This document shows, in pieces, positions 10,004 to 20,168 of a DNA stretch of 57,404 bases. The translations under genes were made by a program, and so were the position numbers. Origin of the DNA: Sphingomonas sp. RIT328 (GTDB lineage: Bacteria; Pseudomonadota; Alphaproteobacteria; Sphingomonadales; Sphingomonadaceae); assembly GCF_000632225.1 (NCBI RefSeq), contig NZ_JFYV01000021.1, forward strand, positions 1-57,404, written 5' to 3'. The notes beneath the pieces are model-generated. The model had not been told where the DNA came from and searched no databases. It saw only the letters and a list, made by a program, of their open reading frames with translations. Position 1 is the first letter of the stretch; every line of letters begins with the position of its first letter.

Positions 10004-10479
10004 GCCCGCCGCTCGATCACGCCGCCTTCGCCGCAGCGATCGCCGCCGATGCCAATGCGCCGGAGGCGGTGCAGCCGAGCTTCCCGCCGGCGCTGCTCGC
10101 CCGCGCGCGGCAGGCGCGGCAGCTGCGCGCGCGGATGAGCCATTTCCTGCCGCGCGACCTGCTGGTCGATCCCGCCTGGGACATGATGATCGACCTGTTC
10201 GTCGCGGCGGGCACCGGCGAGCGCCTCTACGTCAAGGACCTGACGCTGATGTCGGGCGAGAGCACGACCAGCGCGATGCGGCGGATCGACCGCCTGCAGG
10301 AAGCCGGGCTGCTGTCGCGCCACGCCGATCCTGCCGACCACCGCCGCGTCCGCGTTCGGCTCACCGGCAAGGGCTATCAGGCGATGGCGGCGATGCTCGA
10401 CCATCTGTTCGACCCGCCCTCCGGCGCGCAGGCCGCCGCCGAGCCGCAGGACTTTGCGCCCGGCCCGGTGCGGGGATGA
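10000..10479 (+). CDS. MarR-family transcriptional regulator
   Basis: 159 residues. A winged helix-turn-helix spans roughly residues 58-140: a YVKDLTLMSG segment, a recognition helix with S-TTSAMRRIDRL, and a wing with DHRRVRVRLTGKG, which is the conserved DxRxxxxxLTxxG motif of MarR proteins. The C-terminus is short, lacking a long dimerisation helix. It is translationally coupled to the HlyD gene (ATGA), so it probably regulates the adhesin/secretion locus; the ligand and targets cannot be read from the sequence. Confidence 0.85.
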   Translation: MSPPLDHAAFAAAIAADANAPEAVQPSFPPALLARARQARQLRARMSHFLPRDLLVDPAWDMMIDLFVAAGTGERLYVKDLTLMSGESTTSAMRRIDRLQEAGLLSRHADPADHRRVRVRLTGKGYQAMAAMLDHLFDPPSGAQAAAEPQDFAPGPVRG

Positions 10480-10621
10480 GGCGGATGCGCCGCGCCACGC
10501 CCGCAGCGGTCGGGGAGACGATCGTCCTGATGCAGAGCAGGAATGCCGGCCAACGCGACGAATCGAACCAATTTGATAGTTAACCGGAGGAACGGCGCCG
10601 TCGGGGTGGAGTTGGACCGCG

Positions 10622-10795
10622 ATGACCGAAGCCGACACCGTCTTTGCGTTGCGGGAAAATGATCACCTCACCCGCATCCATCTCAAGCTCGCGCTTGAGG
10701 ATATCGGGTTCGTCGTCGACGAAGACGACGTGACCATCCACCTGCGCGGTGCCCCGCAGAACGCGCTCGCCTCGCTGGCCGCCGCCCGCGCCTGA
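10622..10795 (+). CDS. Small hypothetical protein (57 aa)
   Basis: The ORF is preceded by GGGGTGGAG at a sensible distance and ends ten bases before the 3' end of parE on the other strand. The product is acidic, with an ALEDIGFVVDEDDVTIHLRG core and an Ala-rich tail, and has no signal peptide or membrane segment. I do not recognise the family. Placement, ribosome binding site and amino-acid composition favour a real gene. Confidence 0.5.
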   Translation: MTEADTVFALRENDHLTRIHLKLALEDIGFVVDEDDVTIHLRGAPQNALASLAAARA

Positions 10796-10804
10796 TCCTG
10801 CCGA

Positions 10805-12787
<1,983 letters not shown>

Positions 12788-12986
12788 TACCGGGAACCAT
12801 ACGGGAACAGAGCGCCCAACGCCAGCCGCCCGCCGACCTTCGTTCGGTTCCGCCGCCACACCCACATGTTGCTCGATTATTGCTCAGGTGGTGCATATTT
12901 GCAACACTATAGGTGAATCCGTCTGACCATGCATATCCCGCCGCACTGACTCGTTCCTGCGACGCTGCAACACTCCGGGAGAGAAT

Positions 12987-13826
12987 ATGCGCAAGACCCT
13001 GTTACTCGGCGCAATCGTCGCCGCATCCTTTGCCACTGCCGCGCAGGCACAAGACGGCGGCGAGCCGCTGCCCTTCTCCGGCCTTTATATCGGCGGCGCC
13101 GGCGGCTATGACGTTCAGCCCAACGATGTCGGATCGTCGATCCTGTTCGATCGCGGCTCGAACGGCAGCTTCGGCGATACGGTGACGACGGCGGCGGGCG
13201 CCAACGCCTTCTCGCCCGGCTTCTGCAACGGACGCGCGCGCGGCGCGACGCCGCAGGCGGGCGGCTGCGCCAACGATCGCGACGGCTGGTCCTATTACGG
13301 TCGCGTCGGCTTCGATTCGCAGATCGGCAACGTCGTCGTCGGCGCGCTCGGCGAATTCGGCAAGACCGAGATCACCGACAGCGTCAGCGGCTTCTCGACC
13401 ACGCCCGCCAATTACGTGATGACGCGTGAGGTCAAGTGGGAGGCGAGCGTCCGCGGACGGATCGGCTATGCTCCCGGCACGACGCTGTTCTACGGCACCT
13501 TCGGTCCGGGCTATGCCAATATCGATCGCAGCTTCACCTCGACCAACACCGCCAATGCGTTCAGCCAGTTCGGCAAGCGCAAGCAGTTCGGCATCGTCGG
13601 CGGGGGCGGCGTCGAGCAGAAGCTCGGCGAGCATTTCTCGATCGGGATGGAATATAGCTACCATCAATATCGCGACGACGACGCCCGCGTCCGCGTGACG
13701 CAAGGCAGCGCGCCCGCGACCAATCCGTTCATCATCGCCGCGGGTGGCAATTCCACCGACTTCCGCCGGTCGGACACGATGTTCCGCTGGCATTCGCTCC
13801 GCGCCACCGCCGCCTTCCGCTTCTGA
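12987..13826 (+). CDS. Outer membrane beta-barrel protein
   Basis: 279 residues with a clean signal peptide (cleavage after AQA, about residue 22). The mature part starts with a strand motif GLYIGGAGGYDV and has alternating aromatic/hydrophobic strands (WSYYGRVGFDSQIGN, WEASVRGRIGYAPG, HFSIGMEYSYHQY). It ends in an aromatic residue (FRF) as required for barrel assembly. The pattern matches small Omp25/OmpA-like barrels of alphaproteobacteria. GGGAGAG precedes the start. It sits alone, followed by a strong bidirectional terminator. Confidence 0.85.
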   Translation: MRKTLLLGAIVAASFATAAQAQDGGEPLPFSGLYIGGAGGYDVQPNDVGSSILFDRGSNGSFGDTVTTAAGANAFSPGFCNGRARGATPQAGGCANDRDGWSYYGRVGFDSQIGNVVVGALGEFGKTEITDSVSGFSTTPANYVMTREVKWEASVRGRIGYAPGTTLFYGTFGPGYANIDRSFTSTNTANAFSQFGKRKQFGIVGGGGVEQKLGEHFSIGMEYSYHQYRDDDARVRVTQGSAPATNPFIIAAGGNSTDFRRSDTMFRWHSLRATAAFRF

Positions 13827-13844
13827 ACGAAGCGCTGAGGCACG

Positions 13845-13880
13845 AAAAACCCGCGCCGATCACTCGGCGCGGGTTGTTCG
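13845..13880. terminator. Bidirectional intrinsic terminator between the beta-barrel gene and gcrA
   Basis: A perfect 12-bp GC-rich stem (13848-13859 with 13864-13875) closes a 4-base loop. AAAAA precedes the stem, giving a U-tract for the minus strand; TTGTT follows it on the plus strand. It lies between two convergent gene ends. Confidence 0.8.
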
Positions 13881-13894
13881 GATGCGACGCTGGC

Positions 13895-14608
13895 TCAGCG
13901 GACCCGCGGGCCGCCGAACGGCAGCGGCGGCGGCGGGCGGCGGTCGCGACGGGGCAGCTGCGCCTGATAGGCGTGGCCGCAATGCGCGACGCAATAGGGG
14001 AAACCGGGGTTCACCTTGTCGCCGCAGAAGTGGAAGTCGGGCTCACCGGGATGGCCGAGCGGCCATTTGCAGATCCGGTCGTTGAGATCGAGCAAGGTCG
14101 TCTTGCCGGCGATCTCGGGCGAGGGCTTGGCCGGGACGAGCCGACGCGGCGGCGCCGGGGTGGAGGGCGGCTGCTGCTCGCCGGGCGACTGACGGACGAA
14201 GCCGCCCGGGCCGACCGAGCGCAGCACCGGCTGCTGCGGTTCGCGACGCACCGGCGCGGCGGCGACATCCTCGTCCTCATCCTCGTCCGCCTCGTCCTCG
14301 ACCGTATCGTCCTCTGCCGCCATGGCGGGCGCAGCGGTGACCGGTTCGGGTGCCGGCGCGGGCGCCGGGCTGGCCGGGGCGGCAACCGGCGCTGCGACGA
14401 TCTCGGGCTCGGCCTCGGCCGGGACATCGAGCGGCGCGGCCTCGTTGGGCTTGACCGGCGACGGCCGCGATTGCAGCCCCAGCCGGTGCGCCTTGCCGAT
14501 CACGGCGTTGCGGCTGACGCCGCCCAGCGCCTCGGCGATCTGGCTGGCGGTCTGCCCCGCCTCCCACATCGTCTTGAGCGCATCGATCCGCTCGTCGGTC
14601 CACGACAT
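13895..14608 (-). CDS. gcrA: GcrA cell-cycle regulator
   Basis: 237 residues. The first 45 residues match the GcrA N-terminal helix-turn-helix (SWTDERIDALKTMWEAG, then SQIAEALGGVSRNAVIGKAHRLGL). A long Ala/Pro/Glu-rich linker follows (about 50-160). The C-terminal zinc-type motif contains CKWPLGHPG, FHFCG and YCVAHC. In alphaproteobacteria GcrA binds RNA polymerase sigma-70 and activates promoters with CcrM-methylated GANTC sites. The linker here is long compared with Caulobacter GcrA and carries an acidic run. Confidence 0.95.
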   Translation of the reverse strand: MSWTDERIDALKTMWEAGQTASQIAEALGGVSRNAVIGKAHRLGLQSRPSPVKPNEAAPLDVPAEAEPEIVAAPVAAPASPAPAPAPEPVTAAPAMAAEDDTVEDEADEDEDEDVAAAPVRREPQQPVLRSVGPGGFVRQSPGEQQPPSTPAPPRRLVPAKPSPEIAGKTTLLDLNDRICKWPLGHPGEPDFHFCGDKVNPGFPYCVAHCGHAYQAQLPRRDRRPPPPLPFGGPRVR

Positions 14609-14671
14609 TCGTACTTCCTTATTCCTGCGCCGGGTTGCGGGCGGCTGCGGCTGCGGTTACCCGCTTGGCCC

Positions 14672-15526
14672 ATGAGCAGCCAGCCCCCAATCGGCGAAAT
14701 CCAATCGGCGATCCGGTCCGCCCCCGGTGTCCCGGTCATCCGGAACGTCAATTGGGGCGGTCTGAGAACCCTCTATGTGAAGGAGGTGCGCCGCTTCTTC
14801 AAGGTCCAGCTCCAGACCGTGTGGGCGCCGGCGATCACCACTTTGCTGTTTCTCATCGTCTTCACCATCGCGACCGGCGCCAAGCGGCCGGTGTTGGTCG
14901 GCGGCGTCACCGTGCCGTTCGCCGATTTCATCGCGCCCGGGCTGATCATCAGCCAGGGGATGATGGGGCCCGCCTTCGCCAACGCCAGCTTCTCGCTGCT
15001 CGTCGGCAAGATCCAGGGGACGATCGTCGATTACCTCCAGCCGCCGCTGTCGACCGCGGAGCTGCTCACCGCGCTGGTCGGCGGAGCGATGACGCGTGCG
15101 TTCATCGTCGGCTTCATCTGCTGGTGCGCGATGGCGCTCTACCCCGGCGTCCACGTCACCCCCGCGCATCCGCTCGCGATCCTGTGGTTCGGGCTGCTCG
15201 GCGCGGGATTCCTCGCCTTCCTCGGCGTGCTGACCTCGATCTGGGCGGAGAAATTCGATCATGCCGCGGCGGTGACCAATTTCGTCATCGCGCCATTGTC
15301 GCTGCTCTCGGGCACCTTCTATTCGGTCGACCGGCTGGCGCCCGCCTTCCGCGCGTTCAGCCACGCCAATCCCTTCTTCTACATCATTTCCGGCTTCCGC
15401 TACGGCTTCCTCGGCACCGCCGATTCTCCGGTGGCGATCGGCAGCATCGCGGTACTAGCGGTCGATATCGCTTTGGGGGTGACATGCTATCTCTTGCTCA
15501 AGCGCGGCTGGAAGCTCAAAAACTGA
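14672..15526 (+). CDS. ABC-2 type transporter permease
   Basis: 284 residues from the ATG at 14672. It has six predicted membrane helices, a cytosolic N-terminus ending in LYVKEVRRFFKVQLQTVWAP, and the ABC-2 signature region (GTFYSVDRLAPAFRAFSHANPFFYIISGFRYG) near the C-terminus. It resembles YadH/NodJ-type exporters of lipids, polysaccharides or drugs. No ATPase gene is adjacent, so the partner must be encoded elsewhere. Its last 43 bases overlap the next gene. Confidence 0.9.
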   Translation: MSSQPPIGEIQSAIRSAPGVPVIRNVNWGGLRTLYVKEVRRFFKVQLQTVWAPAITTLLFLIVFTIATGAKRPVLVGGVTVPFADFIAPGLIISQGMMGPAFANASFSLLVGKIQGTIVDYLQPPLSTAELLTALVGGAMTRAFIVGFICWCAMALYPGVHVTPAHPLAILWFGLLGAGFLAFLGVLTSIWAEKFDHAAAVTNFVIAPLSLLSGTFYSVDRLAPAFRAFSHANPFFYIISGFRYGFLGTADSPVAIGSIAVLAVDIALGVTCYLLLKRGWKLKN

Positions 15527-16806
15527 TCCTGTTCGCGGCGGCAGCGGCGGTTTCGCCGATGCTGTCCGCAGCCGCAGCGGCGCAGGCACCGGCCGCGACC
15601 GCGACCGCCGATCCGGCGATGACGACGCAGGCGGCGGCGCTGCTACCGGTGCTCGCCGGCCAGCCCGGTTATGCGGCGCTGTTCACCGACTCGTTCCGGG
15701 CGGCGGTGCCGGAGGCGCAATGGACGGCGATCACCGCGCAGCTGCGCACGACGCTCGGTGCGCCGCAGCGGGTGGCGCGGATCGCGCCCGCCGGGCGCTG
15801 GGCGGCGATCTGGGTGATCGATTACGCCCGTGGCCGCGCGACGATGCTGGTCGCGCTCGACCCTGCCGTGCCCCATCGTATCGCCGGCTTGCGGATCACC
15901 GGCACGACGCTCACCGGCGACAGTCTCGCCAAGCTGCGCGCCGATCTCGCAGCGCTGCCCGCCGGCGTGTCGTTCGGCCTCTACCCGCTCGACGCGACCA
16001 CCGCGCCGGCGATCGCGCGCGATGACGACCGGCCGATGCCGCTCGGCTCGGCGTTCAAATTGTGGGTGCTGGCCGAGGCGGCGCGGCAGGTCGCGGCGGG
16101 GCGGCATCGCTGGGACGAGGTGGTGCCGGTCGGTCCGCCCTCGCTTCCCTCGGGCATGCTCCAGAGCTGGCCCGCGAAGACGCCGGTGACGCTGCAGACG
16201 CTGGCGACGCTGATGATCTCCATCAGCGATAATACCGCGACCGACACGCTGATGCGCGTGCTCGGCCACGACGGGCTCGATGCGATCGCCGCCAGATTCG
16301 GTGGCGCGACTCCGGTGCCGACAACGCGCGAAGCCTTCGCGATCAAAGCCGACGCGGCCCTGACCAAGCGCTGGACCGCCAGCGACGCCGCCGGACGACG
16401 CGCGCTGCTCGATGCGGAGGCCTCCCGGATCGCGGCGGCGCGACTCGATCCGCTGATGTTCTCGTCCGGCGCGGTGGCGAGCGAGTCGGTCGAATGGTTC
16501 GCCGCGCCGCGCGACATGGCGCGGCTGCTCGCCTCGCTGCGGGACGCCGGGCCGGTGGTGCGCGCGATCCTCGCGGTCAATCCGGGGATCGACCCGGCGA
16601 CCGCGGCGCGCTTCGCCTATGTCGGCTTCAAGGGCGGCGCCGAACCGGGAGTCGTCACGCTCAACCTGCTGCTGCATACGCGCGGCGACCGCTGGTATGC
16701 GCTCAGCGCCGGCTGGCACCACGCCGAAGGAATCGACGAACCACGCCTGCTCGCGCTGGTGACACGCGCCGCGGCGCTGGTGGCGGACGAGGGACCGAAA
16801 GACTAA
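15484..16806 (+). CDS. Secreted serine hydrolase of the class A beta-lactamase fold
   Basis: 440 residues from an ATG preceded by GGGGG. The N-terminal hydrophobic, Ala-rich stretch looks like a signal peptide with cleavage near residue 37. Residues 38-160 form an extra N-terminal domain. The hydrolase domain has the three active-site boxes: S189-x-x-K192 (GSAFK), S248-D249-N250 and K383-G-G. A canonical KTG is replaced by KGG, and a clear omega-loop Glu is not obvious, so it may be a hydrolase or peptidoglycan-related enzyme rather than a true beta-lactamase. It overlaps the permease gene by 43 bases and its stop overlaps the convergent GNAT stop. Confidence 0.85.
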   Translation: MLSLAQARLEAQKLILFAAAAAVSPMLSAAAAAQAPAATATADPAMTTQAAALLPVLAGQPGYAALFTDSFRAAVPEAQWTAITAQLRTTLGAPQRVARIAPAGRWAAIWVIDYARGRATMLVALDPAVPHRIAGLRITGTTLTGDSLAKLRADLAALPAGVSFGLYPLDATTAPAIARDDDRPMPLGSAFKLWVLAEAARQVAAGRHRWDEVVPVGPPSLPSGMLQSWPAKTPVTLQTLATLMISISDNTATDTLMRVLGHDGLDAIAARFGGATPVPTTREAFAIKADAALTKRWTASDAAGRRALLDAEASRIAAARLDPLMFSSGAVASESVEWFAAPRDMARLLASLRDAGPVVRAILAVNPGIDPATAARFAYVGFKGGAEPGVVTLNLLLHTRGDRWYALSAGWHHAEGIDEPRLLALVTRAAALVADEGPKD

Positions 16807-17318
16807 CCGCGCCACTCGCGGGCGAGCAAGGCGTAGAGCAACGTGTCGCGGATGCCGATATGCGTCTGCCACTCCTCGCGTAACCGGCCTTCGCAGACGA
16901 AGCCGAGCCGTTCGAGCAGCCGCGCCGACGCCTGCGCGTCGGGATCGACGTCGGCGAAGATCCGCCGCGTGCCGCTGGCGAACAGATGGGTTATCACCGC
17001 CGACACCGCTTCGCGCGCGACGCCGCGGCCCCAATGCGCCGGGCCGATGAGATAGCCGATCTCGCTCACCCCCGACCGGCGTTCCGCCGCGAAGACGAAG
17101 CCGATCACGCCACGGGCGTCCGTCACCGCCCAATACCGAACTTCAGCAGCACGATCGGCGAAATAGCGGCGCAGCTCGGCCTCGTCGACGAACGGCCCGC
17201 GCGACCACCAGCGCATCACAGCCGGATCGGCCATCGCCGGGAACAGCGCCGCGGCATCATCCGGCGCGAGGCACCGCAGCGTCAGCCGTGGCGTCGCCAG
17301 CGTCGGCGTATCGCTCAC
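16803..17318 (-). CDS. GNAT-family N-acetyltransferase (RimJ/RimL type)
   Basis: 171 residues from a GTG at 17318 that overlaps the stop of the upstream LysR gene (GTGA). The N-terminus has TPRLTLRCLAPDDAAALF, typical of the RimJ/RimL group. The acetyl-CoA site is IGPAHWGRGVAREAV, and the C-terminus has the LLERLGFVCEGRLRE motif. It probably acetylates an amine on a protein or small molecule; the substrate is unknown. It is the last gene of the metZ-apaG-LysR chain. Confidence 0.88.
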   Translation of the reverse strand: MSDTPTLATPRLTLRCLAPDDAAALFPAMADPAVMRWWSRGPFVDEAELRRYFADRAAEVRYWAVTDARGVIGFVFAAERRSGVSEIGYLIGPAHWGRGVAREAVSAVITHLFASGTRRIFADVDPDAQASARLLERLGFVCEGRLREEWQTHIGIRDTLLYALLAREWRG

Positions 17319-18103
17319 CCGGTCAGCGCGTCGACCAGCGCCCGCACCTTCGCCTGCCGCCATTGCGGCAGCGGCGCGACCAGCCAATAGCCGAAGCGCG
17401 ACGGCTGCGGATCACCGATCACCGACACCTGACCGCCAGCGATCGCCCGCGCGGCGAGCAGTTCGGAGACGGTGGCGCGACCGAGTCCGGCCACCGCCGC
17501 GTCGATCGCGAGACCGGCATCGGCGACACGGACCAGCGCATGACCCTCGCCATTGGGCGCGCCGGGCCAGGCGATCACCGCGTCGCTCGCGCCGGGGGCG
17601 GCAATCGTCACCATCCCCTCCGATTCGAGCGCCTCGCCCTCATGCTCGCCCGGCCCTTCGCCCCAGCGGATCGCGAGATCGAGGTTCGCCTCGGTGAAAT
17701 CGACCGCATCGTCGGCGGCGATCAGCACGAAGCGCAGCTCGCCGTCCGCCTGCGCGACCTCGGCGAGGCGCGGCATCAGCCATTTTTCGGTCAGGTCGCG
17801 CGGCGCGGCGATGGTCAGCGACTTGGACGACTGGCCCGCCTGCATCGCCCGCACCGCTTCCTCGAACTGGAGGAAGCCCCCCCGCAGCGCGCCGAGCCCC
17901 GCCTCCGCCTCCGACGTCAGCTCCAGTCCTCGCGTCGTGCGGCGGAACAGCACGACGCCGAGCGTATCTTCGAGCGCGCGGATCTGCTGGCCGACCGCGG
18001 CGGGCGTCACCGCCAGTTCGTCGGCGGCGCGGGTGAAGCTGAGGTGGCGCGCCGCGGCATCGAGCACGCGCAGCCCGTTGAGCGGCAGGTGCGTCCGCTT
18101 CAC
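17315..18103 (-). CDS. LysR-family transcriptional regulator (GcvA-like)
   Basis: 262 residues, a little short for the family. The N-terminal helix-turn-helix (LPLNGLRVLDAAARHLSFTRAADELAVTPAAVGQQIRALE region, residues 6-45) has the PLNALRAFEAAARHLSFTRAA-type pattern of the GcvA subgroup. A periplasmic-binding-like effector domain follows. It is coupled by 4-base overlaps to apaG upstream and to a GNAT gene downstream. Effector unknown; the methionine neighbourhood only hints at sulfur amino-acid metabolism. Confidence 0.9.
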   Translation of the reverse strand: MKRTHLPLNGLRVLDAAARHLSFTRAADELAVTPAAVGQQIRALEDTLGVVLFRRTTRGLELTSEAEAGLGALRGGFLQFEEAVRAMQAGQSSKSLTIAAPRDLTEKWLMPRLAEVAQADGELRFVLIAADDAVDFTEANLDLAIRWGEGPGEHEGEALESEGMVTIAAPGASDAVIAWPGAPNGEGHALVRVADAGLAIDAAVAGLGRATVSELLAARAIAGGQVSVIGDPQPSRFGYWLVAPLPQWRQAKVRALVDALTG

Positions 18104-18498
18104 GATTCGACCGCCGAGGCGAAGAGCGCGAATTTCGGGATGGTCGCGTCGAAGAAGGCGCCGTCCTCGTCGATCATGCGATAGCTGCCCTGCATCGCGC
18201 CGCTCGGCGTCTGCAAGGGGCAGCCCGAGACATAGTCGAAGCTCGCGCCCGGTGCGATCAGCGGCTGTTCACCGACGACGCCTTCGCCCTCCACCGAATG
18301 GCGCGCGCCGCGTCCGTCGATGATCACCCAATGGCGGGTGAGCAGCTGCACGGCGCGCGCCGTGTCGTTCTCGATGCGGATATGATAGGCCCAGAACCAG
18401 CGGCCCCGCCGCGGCTCCGACTGTTCGGGCAGATAGCTCACCGCGACGCGCACGGTCACCCCATCGGTGGTCGCGGCATGCGGGAAGAATTGCTTCAC
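18100..18498 (-). CDS. apaG: ApaG protein
   Basis: 132 residues spanning a single Ig-like ApaG/DUF525 domain with the hallmarks WAYHIRIEN, LLTRHWVIIDGRG, GEGVVGEQP and PLQTPSGAMQGSYRM. ApaG binds divalent cations and possibly nucleotides in other bacteria; its exact role is unsettled. It overlaps metZ upstream and the LysR gene downstream by ATGA. The metZ-apaG order is common in alphaproteobacteria. Confidence 0.95.
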   Translation of the reverse strand: MKQFFPHAATTDGVTVRVAVSYLPEQSEPRRGRWFWAYHIRIENDTARAVQLLTRHWVIIDGRGARHSVEGEGVVGEQPLIAPGASFDYVSGCPLQTPSGAMQGSYRMIDEDGAFFDATIPKFALFASAVES

Positions 18499-19700
18499 AG
18501 TCCGACCTGGCGGAGCGCCTGGTCGAGATCGTCGATCAGGTCCTGCGGATCCTCGAGCCCGACGTTGAGCCGCAACATGCCCTCGCCGATCCCCATCTCG
18601 ATCCGCTTGTCCTCGGCGACGCCCGAATGGGTGGTCGAGGCGGGATGCGTCATCAGCGAACGCGAATCGCCGATGTTATTCGAGATGTCGATCAGCGCGA
18701 GCGCGTCGAGCAGGCCATGCGCCTGCGCGCGATCGGCGACCTCGAAGGCGAAGATCGGGCCGGCCGCGCTCATCTGGCGCATCGCGAGATCGTGCTGCGG
18801 ATGGCTGGCGAGCCCCGGATGCAGGATGCGCGGCACGCGGGCTTCGAGGAAGCGGCCGACGGCGACCGCGCTCTCCGACTGACGGCGGATCCGCAGGTCG
18901 AGCGTCTCAAGCCCCTTGAGCACGACCCAGGCGTTGAACGGCGACAGCGTCGGGCCGGTGTTGCGGGTGAAGGGCAGCAGCGTGTTGTCGATGAAGTCCT
19001 GGCTGCCGCACACCGCGCCGGCGAGCACGCGGCCCTGCCCGTCCATCATCTTGGTCGCCGAATAGGCGGTGACGTCGGCGCCGAACTCCATCGGCCGCTG
19101 CAACGCCGGGGTGGCGAAGGCATTGTCGACGACGGTGGTGATGCCGCGCTCGCGCGCGATGCCGCAGACCGCGCGCAGATCGACGACGTCCATCGTCGGA
19201 TTGGCGGGCGTCTCGAAGAAGAAGACCTTGGTCTCTGGCCGCACCGCGTCGAGGAACGCCTGCGGATCGCGCGCATCGACGACGGTGGTGGCGATGCCGA
19301 ACTTGGGCAGCATTGTATCGGTGAGCCAGCGGCACGAGCCAAAGGCGGCGCGGCCGCCGACGAGATGGTCGCCCGCCTGCAACTGGCAAAGCAGCGCCGC
19401 GGTCATCGCCGCCATGCCGGTCGCCATCGTCCGGCACGCCTCGGCCCCTTCGAGCAGCGCGATCCGCTGTTCAAGCATCTCGACCGTCGGGTTTTGCAGC
19501 CGGGAATAGGTCATCCCCTCCTGCTCGCCGGCGAAGCGCGCCGCGGCATCGGCGGCCTTGTCGTAGGTATAGCCCGAGGTCAGGAACAGCGCCTCGCTGG
19601 TCTCGCCATATTCGCTGCGCGCGGTACCGCCACGCACGGCGAGCGTCGCCGGACGCCAGTTGGCGGTGATCGAACGGTCCTGTCCTGCCTTGCGCTTCAT
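18495..19700 (-). CDS. metZ: O-succinylhomoserine sulfhydrylase
   Basis: 401 residues of the Cys/Met metabolism PLP-dependent (fold type I) family. Visible landmarks are LFLTSGYTYDKAADAA, YSRLQNPTVEMLEQRIALLEG, VVDNAFATP and the PLP lysine in AYSATK (about K217). MetZ makes homocysteine directly from an activated homoserine ester and sulfide. The length and the YSRLQNPT motif fit MetZ better than MetB/MetC. It is the first gene of a coupled four-gene chain. I see no SAM riboswitch in the short leader. Confidence 0.93.
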   Translation of the reverse strand: MKRKAGQDRSITANWRPATLAVRGGTARSEYGETSEALFLTSGYTYDKAADAAARFAGEQEGMTYSRLQNPTVEMLEQRIALLEGAEACRTMATGMAAMTAALLCQLQAGDHLVGGRAAFGSCRWLTDTMLPKFGIATTVVDARDPQAFLDAVRPETKVFFFETPANPTMDVVDLRAVCGIARERGITTVVDNAFATPALQRPMEFGADVTAYSATKMMDGQGRVLAGAVCGSQDFIDNTLLPFTRNTGPTLSPFNAWVVLKGLETLDLRIRRQSESAVAVGRFLEARVPRILHPGLASHPQHDLAMRQMSAAGPIFAFEVADRAQAHGLLDALALIDISNNIGDSRSLMTHPASTTHSGVAEDKRIEMGIGEGMLRLNVGLEDPQDLIDDLDQALRQVGL

Positions 19701-20168
19701 GCGACGCGCTTAGCCGCTGCGGCGCGGACGGTGCAAGGGTCCGCACGTTCCGGCAGGACGCGCGGGCGCTGGCGCGATGCCCGATCCGCCGCGTCTCGGT
19801 CTCGTGCCGACCGGGTCTCTCCCGGCTCTTACCGATCCGCGGGAGGAAAATCCTTGGTGTCGGGCGGCGAGGCATTTGCCCCCCCCCCTGCGCCTCCCTC
19901 CCCAGCGACCGTTCGCAATTCGCGCCGTCCCGCTATGTCCTCCGCGCCTCCGCAAACCCGCTTCTCCGCGACTTCGCCTGACCCATCCTCGTTCACCCGT
20001 ACATTCGCCCGGCGAGGATACAAACGGAGGCGCGGGGATTGCATCGGGAACCGTGACTCGCTGCCGATTAGGAGAAGGAATGCGATCCGGCGGCGCGATG
20101 GGGCCAGCGATGCCCGAGCGCCGTTTGCCCCCTCTTGCCAATCGTGCGGGCGGCGGAGACAAGGTCGC
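19701..20168. other. 468-bp intergenic region between metZ and the PMT gene
   Basis: Divergent promoter space without a convincing gene; the open frames crossing it have Pro/Arg-rich shadow composition. It contains a run of ten C at 19879-19888 and an imperfect direct repeat of GGTCTC. No consensus promoter or riboswitch is clear to me. Confidence 0.5.

Noticed and set aside
19701..19800. SAM riboswitch in the metZ leader
   Set aside because: No SAM-II or SAM/SAH-type conserved core could be found by eye in the leader on the minus strand.
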